Source of the DNA: an uncultured Alphaproteobacteria bacterium
GTDB lineage: Bacteria > Pseudomonadota > Alphaproteobacteria > SP197
Assembly (NCBI GenBank): GCA_958295695.1
Contig: OY282363.1
Coordinates: 2,360,225-2,424,224, forward strand
Reading direction: 5' to 3'
Length of the DNA stretch: 64,000 bases
Below are positions 44,177-54,488 of this stretch, in pieces (position 1 is the stretch's first letter; each line of letters starts with the position of its first letter). The position numbers and the translations under genes were made by a program. The notes beneath the pieces are model-generated. The model worked only from the letters and a program-made list of their open reading frames with translations, was not told where the DNA came from and did no database searches.

Positions 44177-45366
44177 GACGTCAGCAGTTCGCAGCCGTCC
44201 GCCTTGACCAGCACCATCTGCTCCAGCTTCGCGCCCGGTCCGCCCCGGTCCGAACCGCAGTAGCTCTCGACGCAAAGCGTCATGTTCTCCTCGATCAGAC
44301 CGTCGTAGGCGCCGTTGTCGCGGTCCTGGCGGTGGTGGAGCTTGGGATACTCGTCGGACATGCCGATGCCGTGACAGGGCGTCGGATAGCGCCGGGCGAT
44401 GAGATGTCCGGGTTGCCGGTAGGCCTTCTCCATGAACTCGAAGAAGGTCACGCCGGGCCGCACCAGACCGATGTTGTGACGCACCTCGTCATGGGCGCGG
44501 CGGTAGACGTCGCGCTGCTCGGCGGTCGGCTCGGCCGGACCACAGAGCCACGTGCGCGAGATGTCGGCGCAGTAGCCGAACGGGCCGATCATGTCGGTGT
44601 CGAAGGCCACGAAGTCGCCCGCCTCGATCGCCCGGCCGGTCGCCTCCTGAAGCCATGGATTCGTGCGCGGTCCCGAGCAGAGCATGCGGCCCTCGAACCA
44701 GTCGCCGTCGTGGGCGGCGTTGACCTGATGCATGATCGACCACAGCTCGGTCTCCCCGATCCCCGGCTCCATCGCCTCGCGCATGCGCGCCATGCCGAGT
44801 TCCGCGACCGCGATGGAGTGGCGCATGCAGCGGATTTCCTCGCCGGACTTGATCGAGCGCGCCCTCTCCACCACCGGTTCCGCATCGACAGGCTCCAGGC
44901 CGGCCCGCAGCATGGCCAGGGCGGCGCTGGGATTGAGCATCTCGACCGCCACCCCGCGCTCTCCCGGAAGACCGAGTTCGGCGAGGAAATCCCTCGCCGC
45001 GGCGGCGAGCGCCCGGGCATGGCCGGAAAGGTCCAGGCCGCCCTCGAAGGTGTTGAGCTTCGCGGCCGGGCGATAGTCGTCGACACCGTCGTAGTCCCGC
45101 CGCGAGGCCCCGAACAGGACGACGGGACCTTCCGCCGGCACGAAGAGGTACATGGCGGGAATGTGGGACTGGAAGCCCTGATACTCCCGGCAGTCGACCG
45201 CGTAACGCAGGCTGATGGGGTTGACGAGCACGCAGAACGCGACGCCGCGTTCCCGGAGGAGGCCGCGAATGCGCCCGAGCCGGTAGGCCCGCAACGCCTG
45301 GAGGTCGATCTCCGGCTTGTCGATGACTGCGCGATAGGGCGGAAGGCCCGATTCCGTGACGGTCAT
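44146..45366 (-). CDS. dddP: DMSP lyase DddP-like, M24 creatinase fold
   Basis: 406 residues of the M24 peptidase/creatinase fold. DddP proteins of this fold cleave DMSP to dimethyl sulfide and acrylate instead of hydrolysing peptides. The metal set is complete: Asp256, Asp258 (FDTDMIG), Asp268 (CADISRTW), His332 (CHGIG), Glu367 (CVESY) and Glu382 (KLEQMV). The segment FEGRMLCSGPRTNPWLQE and the aspartate after the metal His (GMSDEY, proposed catalytic base in DddP) match remembered DddP sequences better than prolidases. It sits tail-to-tail with the DmdA-like gene. Alternatives are creatinase or a DddP-like paralogue with another betaine substrate. Confidence 0.68.
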   Translation of the reverse strand: MTVTESGLPPYRAVIDKPEIDLQALRAYRLGRIRGLLRERGVAFCVLVNPISLRYAVDCREYQGFQSHIPAMYLFVPAEGPVVLFGASRRDYDGVDDYRPAAKLNTFEGGLDLSGHARALAAAARDFLAELGLPGERGVAVEMLNPSAALAMLRAGLEPVDAEPVVERARSIKSGEEIRCMRHSIAVAELGMARMREAMEPGIGETELWSIMHQVNAAHDGDWFEGRMLCSGPRTNPWLQEATGRAIEAGDFVAFDTDMIGPFGYCADISRTWLCGPAEPTAEQRDVYRRAHDEVRHNIGLVRPGVTFFEFMEKAYRQPGHLIARRYPTPCHGIGMSDEYPKLHHRQDRDNGAYDGLIEENMTLCVESYCGSDRGGPGAKLEQMVLVKADGCELLTSYPFEEALLA

Positions 45367-45416
45367 GGCCGCTCGCCCCCGTCCCATGTCGCTCCGGACC
45401 GGCCGGCCGCGACGGC

Positions 45417-46721
45417 TCAGCGCTCGGCGATGTCGGCCATGTGGCGCCGGATGTGGCGCCGGCCGATCAGGCCGCGGAGCGGTTCGGGCGGCATCCAGCG
45501 GGGCGCCGGAATCCGCCGCTGGTCGTCCAGCAGGTCCGAGTCCCGGCCGACGATGAGATCGGCGAGCAAGGTGCCCGCCATGGCGCCGCGCGACACTCCC
45601 GCGCCGTTGCAGCCGATCGAAGCCCACAGGCCGTCGCCGATGGCGCCGAAGATGTGGCCTTCGTTCCGCGTGATGGCGACACACCCGCCCCAGGTGTGCT
45701 CGATGTCGATGCCCGCGATCGCGGGCCAGCGCTTGCGGATCGAGTCCGCGTGATTCAGCCGCATCTCCGCGAGCCGCTCCCGGTCGGAAGTGTCGCCGGG
45801 TCCGTATCCCAGCGTGTTGCGGATCAGCAGCCGGCCGTCCGGCGCGCGCTGGATGGTCGAGCCGCCCGTGGCCGCTGGAAGAAGGCCGAAACCGCGCCGG
45901 TCGCCACCGACGGCGTCCCGCTCGCCGGGCGTCATCGGCCGGGTCAGGCTGGCGTAGACGACCAGCGGCGCCATCGCCGACCGGGCCACGCCGATGGACG
46001 GCGAAAAGACGTTGGTCGCCAGGAGGACGTTGTCGGCGACCACCTCGCCGGCGGGCGTCTCCAGCCTGTGCGGGCGTCCCCCGCGATGGCGCAGCACGGG
46101 CGATTCCTCGTAGAGGGCGACGTTGGCCGGCAGCGCGTCCGCGAGGCCCCGGCACAGGGCCGCGGGATTGACGAGCGCGGCGCCCTCGACCTTCAGGCCG
46201 CCGCTGTAGAAGCGCGTGCCGGCGACCGCCTCGACGCCGTCGCGGTCGAGGGTCTCGCAGGGGATGCCGAGCGCGTCGTTGCCCTGGCGCTGGCGAACCA
46301 GCCCCCGCTCCCCGCCGGGTCCGGCGGCGACCCAGAGCTTGCCCCAGTCATGCCAGTGGCAGTCGATCCGGTTCTCCCGCGCCAGCGTTTCGAGGATGTC
46401 CCGGCCTCCGGCGCACAGCCGGGTCCGCGCCCGGGCGAGATCCAGGTCCGGAAACGGGAGCTGCTGGGGCATGAAGTGGGAGTCCAGGACGAAGCCGGAG
46501 TTGCGGCCGGACGTGCCGAAGCCCACCCGTTCGGCCTCGATCAGCGCGACAGGATCGTCCGGCCGGTGGCCGGCGAGCCGGCGAGCCGCCGAAAGCCCCG
46601 TGAAGCCGGCACCGACCACCGCCCAGGGCGCGCGCACCGCGCCCGAAACGCGCCGCGCGGGCGGCGGCGCGGGAAGGATGTTGTACCAGCCGTTGGTGGC
46701 TGCGTTCGCCGGCGGTTTCAA
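45417..46721 (-). CDS. FAD-dependent amine oxidoreductase, PuuB-like (1)
   Basis: 434-residue DAO-family flavoprotein beginning NGWYNILPAPPP, an N-terminal pattern of gamma-glutamylputrescine oxidase-like enzymes. The FAD fold is AVVGAGFTGLSAARRL with an acidic residue in ALIEAERVGFGTSGRNSGF. The C-terminal flavin region is GCNGAGVSRGAMAGTLLADL. The only start in frame after the upstream stop is a TTG at 46721, which is unusual. It lies 50 bases before the DddP-like gene on the same strand and could be co-transcribed. Substrate: an amine or glutamyl-amine is likely but unproven. Confidence 0.78.
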   Translation of the reverse strand: MKPPANAATNGWYNILPAPPPARRVSGAVRAPWAVVGAGFTGLSAARRLAGHRPDDPVALIEAERVGFGTSGRNSGFVLDSHFMPQQLPFPDLDLARARTRLCAGGRDILETLARENRIDCHWHDWGKLWVAAGPGGERGLVRQRQGNDALGIPCETLDRDGVEAVAGTRFYSGGLKVEGAALVNPAALCRGLADALPANVALYEESPVLRHRGGRPHRLETPAGEVVADNVLLATNVFSPSIGVARSAMAPLVVYASLTRPMTPGERDAVGGDRRGFGLLPAATGGSTIQRAPDGRLLIRNTLGYGPGDTSDRERLAEMRLNHADSIRKRWPAIAGIDIEHTWGGCVAITRNEGHIFGAIGDGLWASIGCNGAGVSRGAMAGTLLADLIVGRDSDLLDDQRRIPAPRWMPPEPLRGLIGRRHIRRHMADIAER

Positions 46722-46866
46722 CGGTTCATGTCCCGCGGATCGTCAGGCCCGGCGCACGCTAGAGCGGATCGCGGCCGGGCGAAACCGTCGAAGGGTTGGC
46801 GGCGCCAGGGTCGGCGACGCGATGGGCGCCGTCGCGATCCGCATCCCGATCGACCGACGGCGGGCG

Positions 46867-46956
46867 CCCCCCTTCGATACGCCCACCCGCGGCGAGGGGA
46901 GAAGCGAGCGACATCCCCCGTCCCGAGTAGCGGCGAAGCCGCGTATCGAGGGACGG
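46867..46956. repeat. Dispersed intergenic repeat, two arms
   Basis: Reverse arm CCCCCCTTCGATACGCCC and forward arm CCCCCGTCCCGAGTAG, stem GCGGCgaaGCCGC, GTATCGAGGGACGG. The stem sequence differs from the copy at 26255 yet stays self-complementary. It lies between two same-strand FAD oxidoreductase genes. Confidence 0.7.
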
Positions 46957-46963
46957 AACCGCT

Positions 46964-48268
46964 CTAGCCGCGCATCGTCCTCCGGTCCCGCCACTTGAGC
47001 CAGGCGACGACCAGCGGCAGGAACCAGGGGTCGCCCGTGTAGAAGGGCCACGTGGGGAAACGCCGGTTGTCGAGCGGGGTCGCGGCGTCGGGGTCGCCGA
47101 CGATCCGGAGCGCGGTCTTGTGGCCCAGGTAGGTGCCCATGGGAACGCCCGACGCGCACCATCCCATGGCGTAGTGCAGGCCGTCGTGGACGCCGGCGTG
47201 CGGCAGCATGTCGAAGCTGAAGGCGACCTTGCCGGTCCAGCAGTGGGTCAGCTTCACGCCGTCGAGATCGGGCGCCACGGCGGTCATCTCGCGGTAGAGA
47301 TGGCCGGCCTTGTCGCGGAGCGAGGCGAGGTCCTCGCCGGTCGTCCCGCCGAACAGGATGCGCGCGCCGTCCTCGTTCGGCCGGATCCAGCGCGGCGTGT
47401 CGCGGTTCTCGATCATCGGCCGGCCGCTGGGCAGCACCTTCGCCATCAATCCGGGCGGGAGCGCCTCGGTGGCGACCATGTAGGCCGAGACCGGCACCAC
47501 CCTGCGCCGCTGCCAGGGCAGGGCCCTGGGCGTGTAGCCGTTCGTGGCGACGAACGCCTCCTTCGCCGCGACCGCGCCCCTGGGCGTCGCGACCCTGAAT
47601 CCGTTCCGCTCCCGCTCCACCGCCGTGACCGGGCAGAACCCGACCACCGCGGCGCCCTCGCCGCGCACCCGCTCGAGCAGGCCCCGGTGATAGAGGCCGG
47701 CGTGGATGACGCCGTTGCCGCGCAGGATCTGCCCGCCGCGGTAGAGGCCGCTTCCGACCTCGCCGCGCTGGCGTTCGGGGCCGATCATCTCGGCGTCGAC
47801 CGGAACGCCGTCGGCGATCATCATCTCGAGATCCTTCTCGAGCTTGTCGTAGGCGCGCTTCGAGGGCGCGGCGATGAACCGGCCGGTGTCGCGGTGGAAG
47901 CAGGCGATCTGTTCGTCGCGGATGAGGCCCGCGGCGTAGTCGTGCGCCTCCACGGCCACGCCGGCGAGGGCGCCGGCCCGTTCGCGGCCGACCGCCTTCG
48001 CCATGTCGCCGTACTTGAACCAGAGGCCCCGGCCCAGATAGCCGGCGTTCCGCGTGCTGGCGCCGTGACCGGCGGCCTCCGCGTCCAGCACGACCACATC
48101 GCGTCCGCGGCGGGCCAGGGTGAGGGCGCAGGACAGCCCGGCGTTGCCGGAGCCGATCACGACCGCGTCCGCCTTTTCGGGCGGCGTCCGGTCGTCCGGC
48201 TCCGCGCGCGGCGCGAGGTCCCACCAGTAGGGCGTCTCCTTGTAGCCCTCGGCAAAGATGTCGGCCAT
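46964..48268 (-). CDS. FAD-dependent amine oxidoreductase, PuuB-like (2)
   Basis: 434 residues, DAO family, with YKETPYWWDLAP at the N-terminus, AVVIGSGNAGLSCALTLARR as FAD fold and HGASTRNAGYLGRGLWFKYG after it; the C-terminal LPHAGVHDGLHYAMGWCASG closes the flavin site. It is the same length and family as the oxidoreductase upstream but not a recent duplicate by sequence. GGGGAGGCGAGG precedes the ATG at 48268; the longer frame to 48484 lies in the divergent promoter region. It probably oxidises an amine or N-methyl group. Confidence 0.8.
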   Translation of the reverse strand: MADIFAEGYKETPYWWDLAPRAEPDDRTPPEKADAVVIGSGNAGLSCALTLARRGRDVVVLDAEAAGHGASTRNAGYLGRGLWFKYGDMAKAVGRERAGALAGVAVEAHDYAAGLIRDEQIACFHRDTGRFIAAPSKRAYDKLEKDLEMMIADGVPVDAEMIGPERQRGEVGSGLYRGGQILRGNGVIHAGLYHRGLLERVRGEGAAVVGFCPVTAVERERNGFRVATPRGAVAAKEAFVATNGYTPRALPWQRRRVVPVSAYMVATEALPPGLMAKVLPSGRPMIENRDTPRWIRPNEDGARILFGGTTGEDLASLRDKAGHLYREMTAVAPDLDGVKLTHCWTGKVAFSFDMLPHAGVHDGLHYAMGWCASGVPMGTYLGHKTALRIVGDPDAATPLDNRRFPTWPFYTGDPWFLPLVVAWLKWRDRRTMRG

Positions 48269-48393
48269 GGCCTCGCCTCCCCTTCCCCGACCGACGCCAA
48301 CGACACGGCCAGCGCGACGCACTCGACGGAACCGCGTCCGGTTACTATACTCGAAAGCATTATCCGCCACGCCCGTAGGCGGGCGCCGTATGC

Positions 48394-48430
48394 GGAGGCC
48401 TCTCACGGGTCGATCCCCTGGGAGGCCTCT
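48394..48430. promoter_or_regulatory. Repeated GGAGGCCTCT palindromes
   Basis: GGAGGCCTCT occurs at 48394-48403 and again at 48421-48430, 27 bases apart, each containing the palindrome GAGGCCTC, in the 338-base divergent region between the FAD oxidoreductase and CoA-ligase genes. They may be operators for a dimeric regulator. TATACT at 48346 and TATGAT at 48565 are possible -10 boxes. No ORF is credible in this gap. Confidence 0.35.
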
Positions 48431-48606
48431 TTCCCTGGCGCTTCGGCTTTCCGGCTTCCGGTGGGTAACCGCGGTCCCGTTCATTGTCGCGACGCGGCCG
48501 CGTCGGAGGGCCGCCGGGATCCGCCGCGCCCACGGCCGGCGCTGGCGCGCGCCATCCCAGTCGTTATGATCGCGGCCCGACGAGAGGCTCTTTCCGGGGG
48601 ACCGCC

Positions 48607-50264
48607 ATGCTGCAAGGCCGGATGATGGATCGGCCGCTGCTGATCATCGACATCCTGAAGCACGCCGCCGACGCCTTCCCGGCCGTCGAGGTCGTCTCGC
48701 GCACGGTCGAGGGGCCGGTGCACCGCTACGGCTACGCGGACGCCTACAGGCGCGTCGCGCGACTGGCCCATGCGCTGAAGCAGCTCGGCGTCGAGGAAGG
48801 CGACAGGGTCGCCACCGTCGCCTGGAACACATACCGGCACTTCGAGCTCTACTACGGCGTCTCCGGCGTCGGCGCGGTCTGCCACACGATCAATCCGCGG
48901 CTGTTCGAGGACCAGCTCGAGTACATCGTCAACCATGCCGGCGACCGGGCGGTCTTCGTCGACGCCGACCTCGTGCCGCTGGCCGAGAAGATGGCCGCCC
49001 GTTTCGGTTGCGTGGAGCACTGGGTCGTCATGACCGACCGGGAGCGCATGCCCGAGACGACGCTGCCCGGCGCGCTCTGCTACGAGGAGCTCCTGGCGGA
49101 CAAGCCGGAGACCTACGACTGGCCGGAGCTCGACGAACGGGCCGCGGCCGCCATGTGCTACACGTCCGGCACGACGGGCAACCCGAAGGGGGCGCTCTAT
49201 CATCACCGCTCGACCGTCCTGCACGCCCTGGGGCTCCTGGCGGCGGGCGTCGTTCCCCTCCGCCAGGGTTCGGTCGTGATGCCGGCGGTGCCGATGTTCC
49301 ACGTCCAGGCCTGGGGCCAGCCCTACGCGGCGCCGATCGCGGGCGCGAAGATCGTCCTGCCCGGCCGGAAGCTCGACGGCGGGAGCCTCCGGGAGCTGAT
49401 GGAAGCCGAGGGCGTGACGGTGACGCTGGGCGTGCCGACCGTCTGGCTCGGCCTCCTCGCCCACCTGCGCGAGACCGGCGGGACGCTCACCACGCTGAAG
49501 CACCTGATGTCCGGCGGGTCCGCCGCCCCCGTCTCGATGGTCCGGGCCTACGAGGAGGAGTTCGGCGTCGCCGTCAGCCAGGGCTGGGGCATGACCGAGA
49601 CGAGCCCGGTCTGCGCCTGCGGCGCCGACGGCCCGCGAATGGACGCCGCCCGGGGCGACGCGCGCTACGCGCTCAAGCTGAAGCAGCGGCGCCTCTTCGG
49701 CGTCGAGTTCCGCCTGGTCGGCGACGACGGCGAGCCCGCGCCCCTCGACGGCGAGAGCCAGGGCGAGCTGCAGTGCCGGGGGCCGTGGGTCGTCGGCGGC
49801 TACTACGACGACGAGGCCGCCACCGCCGACGCGATGACCGGCGACGGCTGGTTCCGGACCGGCGACGTCGCGTCGATCGACGGCGAGGCGATGCTCCAGA
49901 TCGCCGACCGCACCAAGGACCTCATCAAGTCCGGCGGCGAATGGATCAGCTCGATCGACCTCGAGAACGAGGCGATGAGCCACCCCGAGGTCGCGGAGGC
50001 CGCCGCGATCGCCATGCCGCATCCCAGGTGGCAGGAGCGCCCGATGCTCGTGGTCGCGCCGCGCAAGGGCGCGAGCCCCACGGCCGACGACATCCGCGGC
50101 CATCTCGAGGGCCGGGTCGCCAGGTGGTGGATGCCCGACGACATCGTCTTCGTCGACGAGCTGCCGCACACCGCCACCGGCAAGGTCTCCAAGCTGCGGC
50201 TGCGCGAGCGCTTCGGGAACCGTGTCCCGCCGGCGGCCCGAACCCTCCCGAGCGAGACGGAACC

Positions 50265-50292
<28 letters not shown>
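48607..50292 (+). CDS. Acyl-CoA ligase, DmdB/FadD-like
   Basis: AMP-forming CoA ligase of 561 residues. The P-loop-like motif is [17 protein letters not shown] (about residue 183), with [23 protein letters not shown] and the C-terminal catalytic lysine in [12 protein letters not shown]-terminal [19 protein letters not shown] is shared with the clade holding 3-methylmercaptopropionyl-CoA ligase DmdB and medium-chain ligases; LvaE-type ligases are another possibility. It overlaps the following acyl-CoA dehydrogenase gene by 28 bases. With a DmdA-like gene 4 kb away a DMSP role is attractive, but the downstream genes fit general or 4-hydroxy-acid oxidation equally well. Confidence 0.82.
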
Positions 50293-51518
<1,226 letters not shown>

Positions 51519-51609
51519 CGGTTCCGGCCTCGTTCGGACGGACGCGGGCTTGACCGGCGCGCCGCGAACCGCTTCCCTCGGCGCGGCGGCGGGGAAGGGA
51601 GAGCGGCCC

Positions 51610-52980
51610 ATGACGCTCGGGCGCGAGGGCGCGCCGCGCGCCAGACTCGAACGGGTTCGCGCCAGCCTCGAACGGGTTCGGAGGCAACCCGTGCTCGCGA
51701 TTCTCGGCGCGGTGCTGGCCGGTTTGCTCGCGGTTTTCGCGATCGTCGGATTTTTCGACCCGGCATGTGTCCATGATTTCTTCTTCGGCGCGCCGGAGGG
51801 CACGGAGGGCGCGCGGGAGGGAACGGGGAAGTTCCGGATCCTGGAGTTCGTCGGCGTCGGCATGGGCGGCGTGCTGCTCGCCATCGGAGCCGCGATCGCC
51901 AACCGCCGCGCCGCGGCGATGGAGGAGACCGCGAAGCAGCAGGCGACGGCCAACGAGGGCGCGGAGGACGGGCGGCGGCAGGAGCGGCTGAAGAACGCCA
52001 TCGAGCATCTGGGCCACGAGTCGGACTCGGTGCGCCTGGGCGGAGCCTATGAGCTCTTCCATCTGGCGCGGGACACCGGGGACTTGCGCCAGACGGCGAT
52101 GGACATCCTCTGCGCCCACATCCGCCGGACGACGGGGGAAAGCGAGTATCGGGAAACGCACGAGGCGAAACCCTCGACGGAGGTTCAGAGCCTGTTGACG
52201 CTGTTGTTCACACAGGAGCATGAAGTCTTCGCGGGCCGCCGCATCGACTTGCGGGGAAGCTGGCTGAACGGGGCCATGCTCAAGCGGGCGCGGCTGCAAG
52301 GGGCGGACCTTGGCCGGACGCAATTGCAAAGGGCGGACCTTTCCGAGGCGCAACTGCAAGGGGCGGAGCTTTTCGGGACGCAACTGCAAGGGGCGAACCT
52401 TTACAGGGCGCAACTGCAAGGGGCGAGCCTTCCCGGGGCGCGACTGCAAGGAGCAGACCTTTACGAGGCACAACTGCAAGGGTCGGACCTTTTCGGGACG
52501 CAACTGCAAGGGGCGAACCTTTACAGGGCGCAACTGCAAGGGGCGAACCTTTACAGGGCGCGACTGCAAGGAGCAGACCTTTACGAGGCGCAACTGCAAG
52601 GGACGGAGCTTCTCGGGGCACAACTGCAAGAGGCATATCTTCTCGAGGCGGAACTGCAAGGGGTTACCTGCCAGGGTCTCAATTTTTTATCGTTCGAGGA
52701 GCGTATCCGCGAGGGGACCGGTCGGGAGAGCGATCTGTCGAAGGCGACGTTCGCGGGCGGGTTGCGCCGGGAAGACGTGGACTCCCTCGTCGAGGGCGTG
52801 CCCGACGAGAGAGCGGGAAGATTGCGGGAGACACTGGAACCGCATATCGACCGACCGCCGAGCCACGAGCTGCCAAAAGACAACGACGCCATCGTCAGAC
52901 CCTATACGGAGGAAGAAGCCGAGCGGTGGATCGCCGAATACGAGAAAGCCATGCGCGGCGTTCCGAAGGCGGACGGATAG
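51610..52980 (+). CDS. Membrane-anchored pentapeptide-repeat protein, copy 1
   Basis: 456 residues. There are two hydrophobic segments (AILGAVLAGLLAVFAIVGFF, about 30-50; VGVGMGGVLLAIGAAIA, about 85-101) and a charged linker. A conserved domain follows (RQERLKNAIEHLGHESDSVR, LGGAYELFHLARD), as often found before such repeats. Twelve decapeptide units of the type AQLQG-ANLYR, i.e. paired pentapeptides A(D/N)LxX, come next. The tail is TFEERI-like to YTEEEAERWIAEY. Pentapeptide stacks form right-handed beta-helices; some mimic DNA (Qnr, MfpA), others are of unknown role. Location next to a type III restriction-modification pair suggests a defence or anti-restriction function, which is inference. 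GGGAAGGGAGAG precedes the ATG. Confidence 0.85.
   Translation: MTLGREGAPRARLERVRASLERVRRQPVLAILGAVLAGLLAVFAIVGFFDPACVHDFFFGAPEGTEGAREGTGKFRILEFVGVGMGGVLLAIGAAIANRRAAAMEETAKQQATANEGAEDGRRQERLKNAIEHLGHESDSVRLGGAYELFHLARDTGDLRQTAMDILCAHIRRTTGESEYRETHEAKPSTEVQSLLTLLFTQEHEVFAGRRIDLRGSWLNGAMLKRARLQGADLGRTQLQRADLSEAQLQGAELFGTQLQGANLYRAQLQGASLPGARLQGADLYEAQLQGSDLFGTQLQGANLYRAQLQGANLYRARLQGADLYEAQLQGTELLGAQLQEAYLLEAELQGVTCQGLNFLSFEERIREGTGRESDLSKATFAGGLRREDVDSLVEGVPDERAGRLRETLEPHIDRPPSHELPKDNDAIVRPYTEEEAERWIAEYEKAMRGVPKADG
52288..52677 (+). repeat. 30-bp tandem coding repeats, copy 1
   Basis: Twelve full 30-base units plus a diverged thirteenth, each near GCGCAACTGCAAGGGGCGRA plus a variable CCTTTWCRRG part. 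Conservation of CAACTGCAAGGGGCG at the DNA level, beyond what the protein requires, suggests recent amplification or homogenisation. Confidence 0.85.
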
Positions 52981-52983
52981 CCG

Positions 52984-53118
52984 ATGCCGACGCTCCACTG
53001 GCTGACGCGGGACGAGGACATCGGCGCGGCGGCGCGCGCGCCCTACCGGCTGCTGGAGGAAGCGCCGGAGCTCTCCGCCGGGGACGCGGGTCGCCGGGGA
53101 AGGGAGAGCGGCCCATGA
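52984..53118 (+). pseudogene. Duplicated 5' fragment of the type III methyltransferase gene
   Basis: The first 35 codons are identical in protein (MPTLHWLTRDEDIGAAARAP onward to SAGDA) to the start of the methyltransferase gene at 54489. The frame then crosses a junction into the leader of the second pentapeptide gene and stops at 53116-53118, overlapping that gene's ATG (ATGA). It is the scar of a tandem duplication of about 1.5 kb. The 44-residue peptide has no motif, but its translation could couple to the second pentapeptide gene. Confidence 0.88.
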
Positions 53119-54485
53119 CGATCGGGCGCGAGGGCGCGCCGCGCGCCAGCCTCGAACGGGTTCGGAGGCAACCCGTGCTCGCGGTTCTCGTCGCGCTGCT
53201 GGTCGTTTTGCTCGCGGTTTTCACGGTCGTCGGAGTTTGCGACCCGGCGTGGGTCCATGGTTTCTTCTTCGGCGCGCCGGAGGGAACGGGGAAGTTCCGG
53301 ATCCTGGAATTCGTCGGCGTCGGCATGGGCGGCGTGCTGCTCGCCATCGGAGCCGCGATCGCCCACCGCCGCGCCGCGGCGATGGAAGAGACCGCGACGG
53401 CGCAGGCGAAGGCGGCGGAGGCGCAGGCCGAAGCGGCGGCGCAACAGGCGGCGGCCAACCGGGGCGCGGAGGACGGGCGGCGGCAGGAGCGGCTGAAGAA
53501 CGCCATCGAGCATCTGGGCCACGAGTCGGACTCGGTGCGCCTGGGCGGAGCCTACGAGCTGTTTCATCTGGCGCGGGACACCGGGGACTTGCGCCAGACG
53601 GCGATGGACATCCTCTGCGCCCACATCCGCCGGACGACGGGGGAAAGCGAGTATCTGGAAAAGCACAAGACGAAACCGTCGACGGAGGTCCAGAGCCTGT
53701 TGACGCTGTTGTTCATACAGGAGCATGAAGTCTTCGTGGGCCGCCGCATCGATTTGCGGGGAAGCTGGCTGAACGGAGCCATGCTCGAGCGGGCGCGACT
53801 GCAAGGGGCGGATCTTTCCGAGGCGCAACTACAAGGGGCAAACCTTCTCTGGACGCAACTGCAAGGGGCTGACCTTTCCGAGGCACAATTGCAAGGGGCG
53901 GACCTTCGCTGGGCGCAATTGCAAGGGGCGAGGCTTCCCGGGGCGCAACTGCAAGGGGCGATCCTTCCCGGGGCGCAACTGCAAGAGGCGATCCTTTCCA
54001 GGGCGCGACTGCAAGGGGCGATCCTTTCCGAGGCGCAACTGCAAGGGGCGCACCTTCTCGGGGTGCGACTGCAAGGGGCGATCCTTTCCGAGGCGCAACT
54101 GCAAGGAACGAACCTTCTCGGGGCGCAGCTGCAAGGGGCGGAACTGCAAGGGGCGGAACTGCAAGGGGCTACCTGCCAGCTTTCCAGTGGTTTGACGTTC
54201 GAGGAGCGCATCCACGAGGGGACCGGTCGGGAGAGCGATCTGTCGAAGGCGACGTTCGCGGGCGGGTTGCGCCGGGAAGACGTGGACTCCCTCGTCGAGG
54301 GCGTGCCCGACGAGGGAGCGGGAGAGTTGCGGCAGGAACTGGAACCGCATATCTACTGGCCGCCGAGCCACGAGCCGCCGGAAGACAGCGGCGCCATCGT
54401 CGGAACCTATACGGAGGAAGAAGCCGAACGGTGGATCGCCGAATACCGGGAAGCCATGCGCGGCGTTCCGAAGGCGGACGGATAA
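53115..54485 (+). CDS. Membrane-anchored pentapeptide-repeat protein, copy 2
   Basis: 456 residues, exactly the length of copy 1, with the same architecture: transmembrane segments (VLAVLVALLVVLLAVFTVVG; VGVGMGGVLLAIGAAIA), coiled-coil-like AQAKAAEAQAEAAAQQAA (absent from copy 1), the same RQERLKNAIEHLGHESDSVR domain, twelve decapeptide units and a near-identical C-terminal domain. The repeats have changed most (GAILSE, GAHLLG and so on), while flanking domains stay nearly identical. This suggests diversification of the helix surface or gene conversion elsewhere. The methyltransferase gene starts three bases after its stop. Its function would parallel that of copy 1. Confidence 0.85.
   Translation: MTIGREGAPRASLERVRRQPVLAVLVALLVVLLAVFTVVGVCDPAWVHGFFFGAPEGTGKFRILEFVGVGMGGVLLAIGAAIAHRRAAAMEETATAQAKAAEAQAEAAAQQAAANRGAEDGRRQERLKNAIEHLGHESDSVRLGGAYELFHLARDTGDLRQTAMDILCAHIRRTTGESEYLEKHKTKPSTEVQSLLTLLFIQEHEVFVGRRIDLRGSWLNGAMLERARLQGADLSEAQLQGANLLWTQLQGADLSEAQLQGADLRWAQLQGARLPGAQLQGAILPGAQLQEAILSRARLQGAILSEAQLQGAHLLGVRLQGAILSEAQLQGTNLLGAQLQGAELQGAELQGATCQLSSGLTFEERIHEGTGRESDLSKATFAGGLRREDVDSLVEGVPDEGAGELRQELEPHIYWPPSHEPPEDSGAIVGTYTEEEAERWIAEYREAMRGVPKADG
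53793..54167 (+). repeat. 30-bp tandem coding repeats, copy 2
   Basis: Twelve 30-base units plus half a unit, with the same CAACTGCAAGGGGCG core as copy 1 but different variable halves (ATCCTTTCC, CACCTTCTC and others). Confidence 0.85.
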
Positions 54486-54488
54486 CCG

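Noticed and set aside
52288-54167. Possible CRISPR array (30-base periodic repeats)
   Set aside because: Units are contiguous without unique spacers, are in frame within a gene, and encode pentapeptide repeats; no cas genes.
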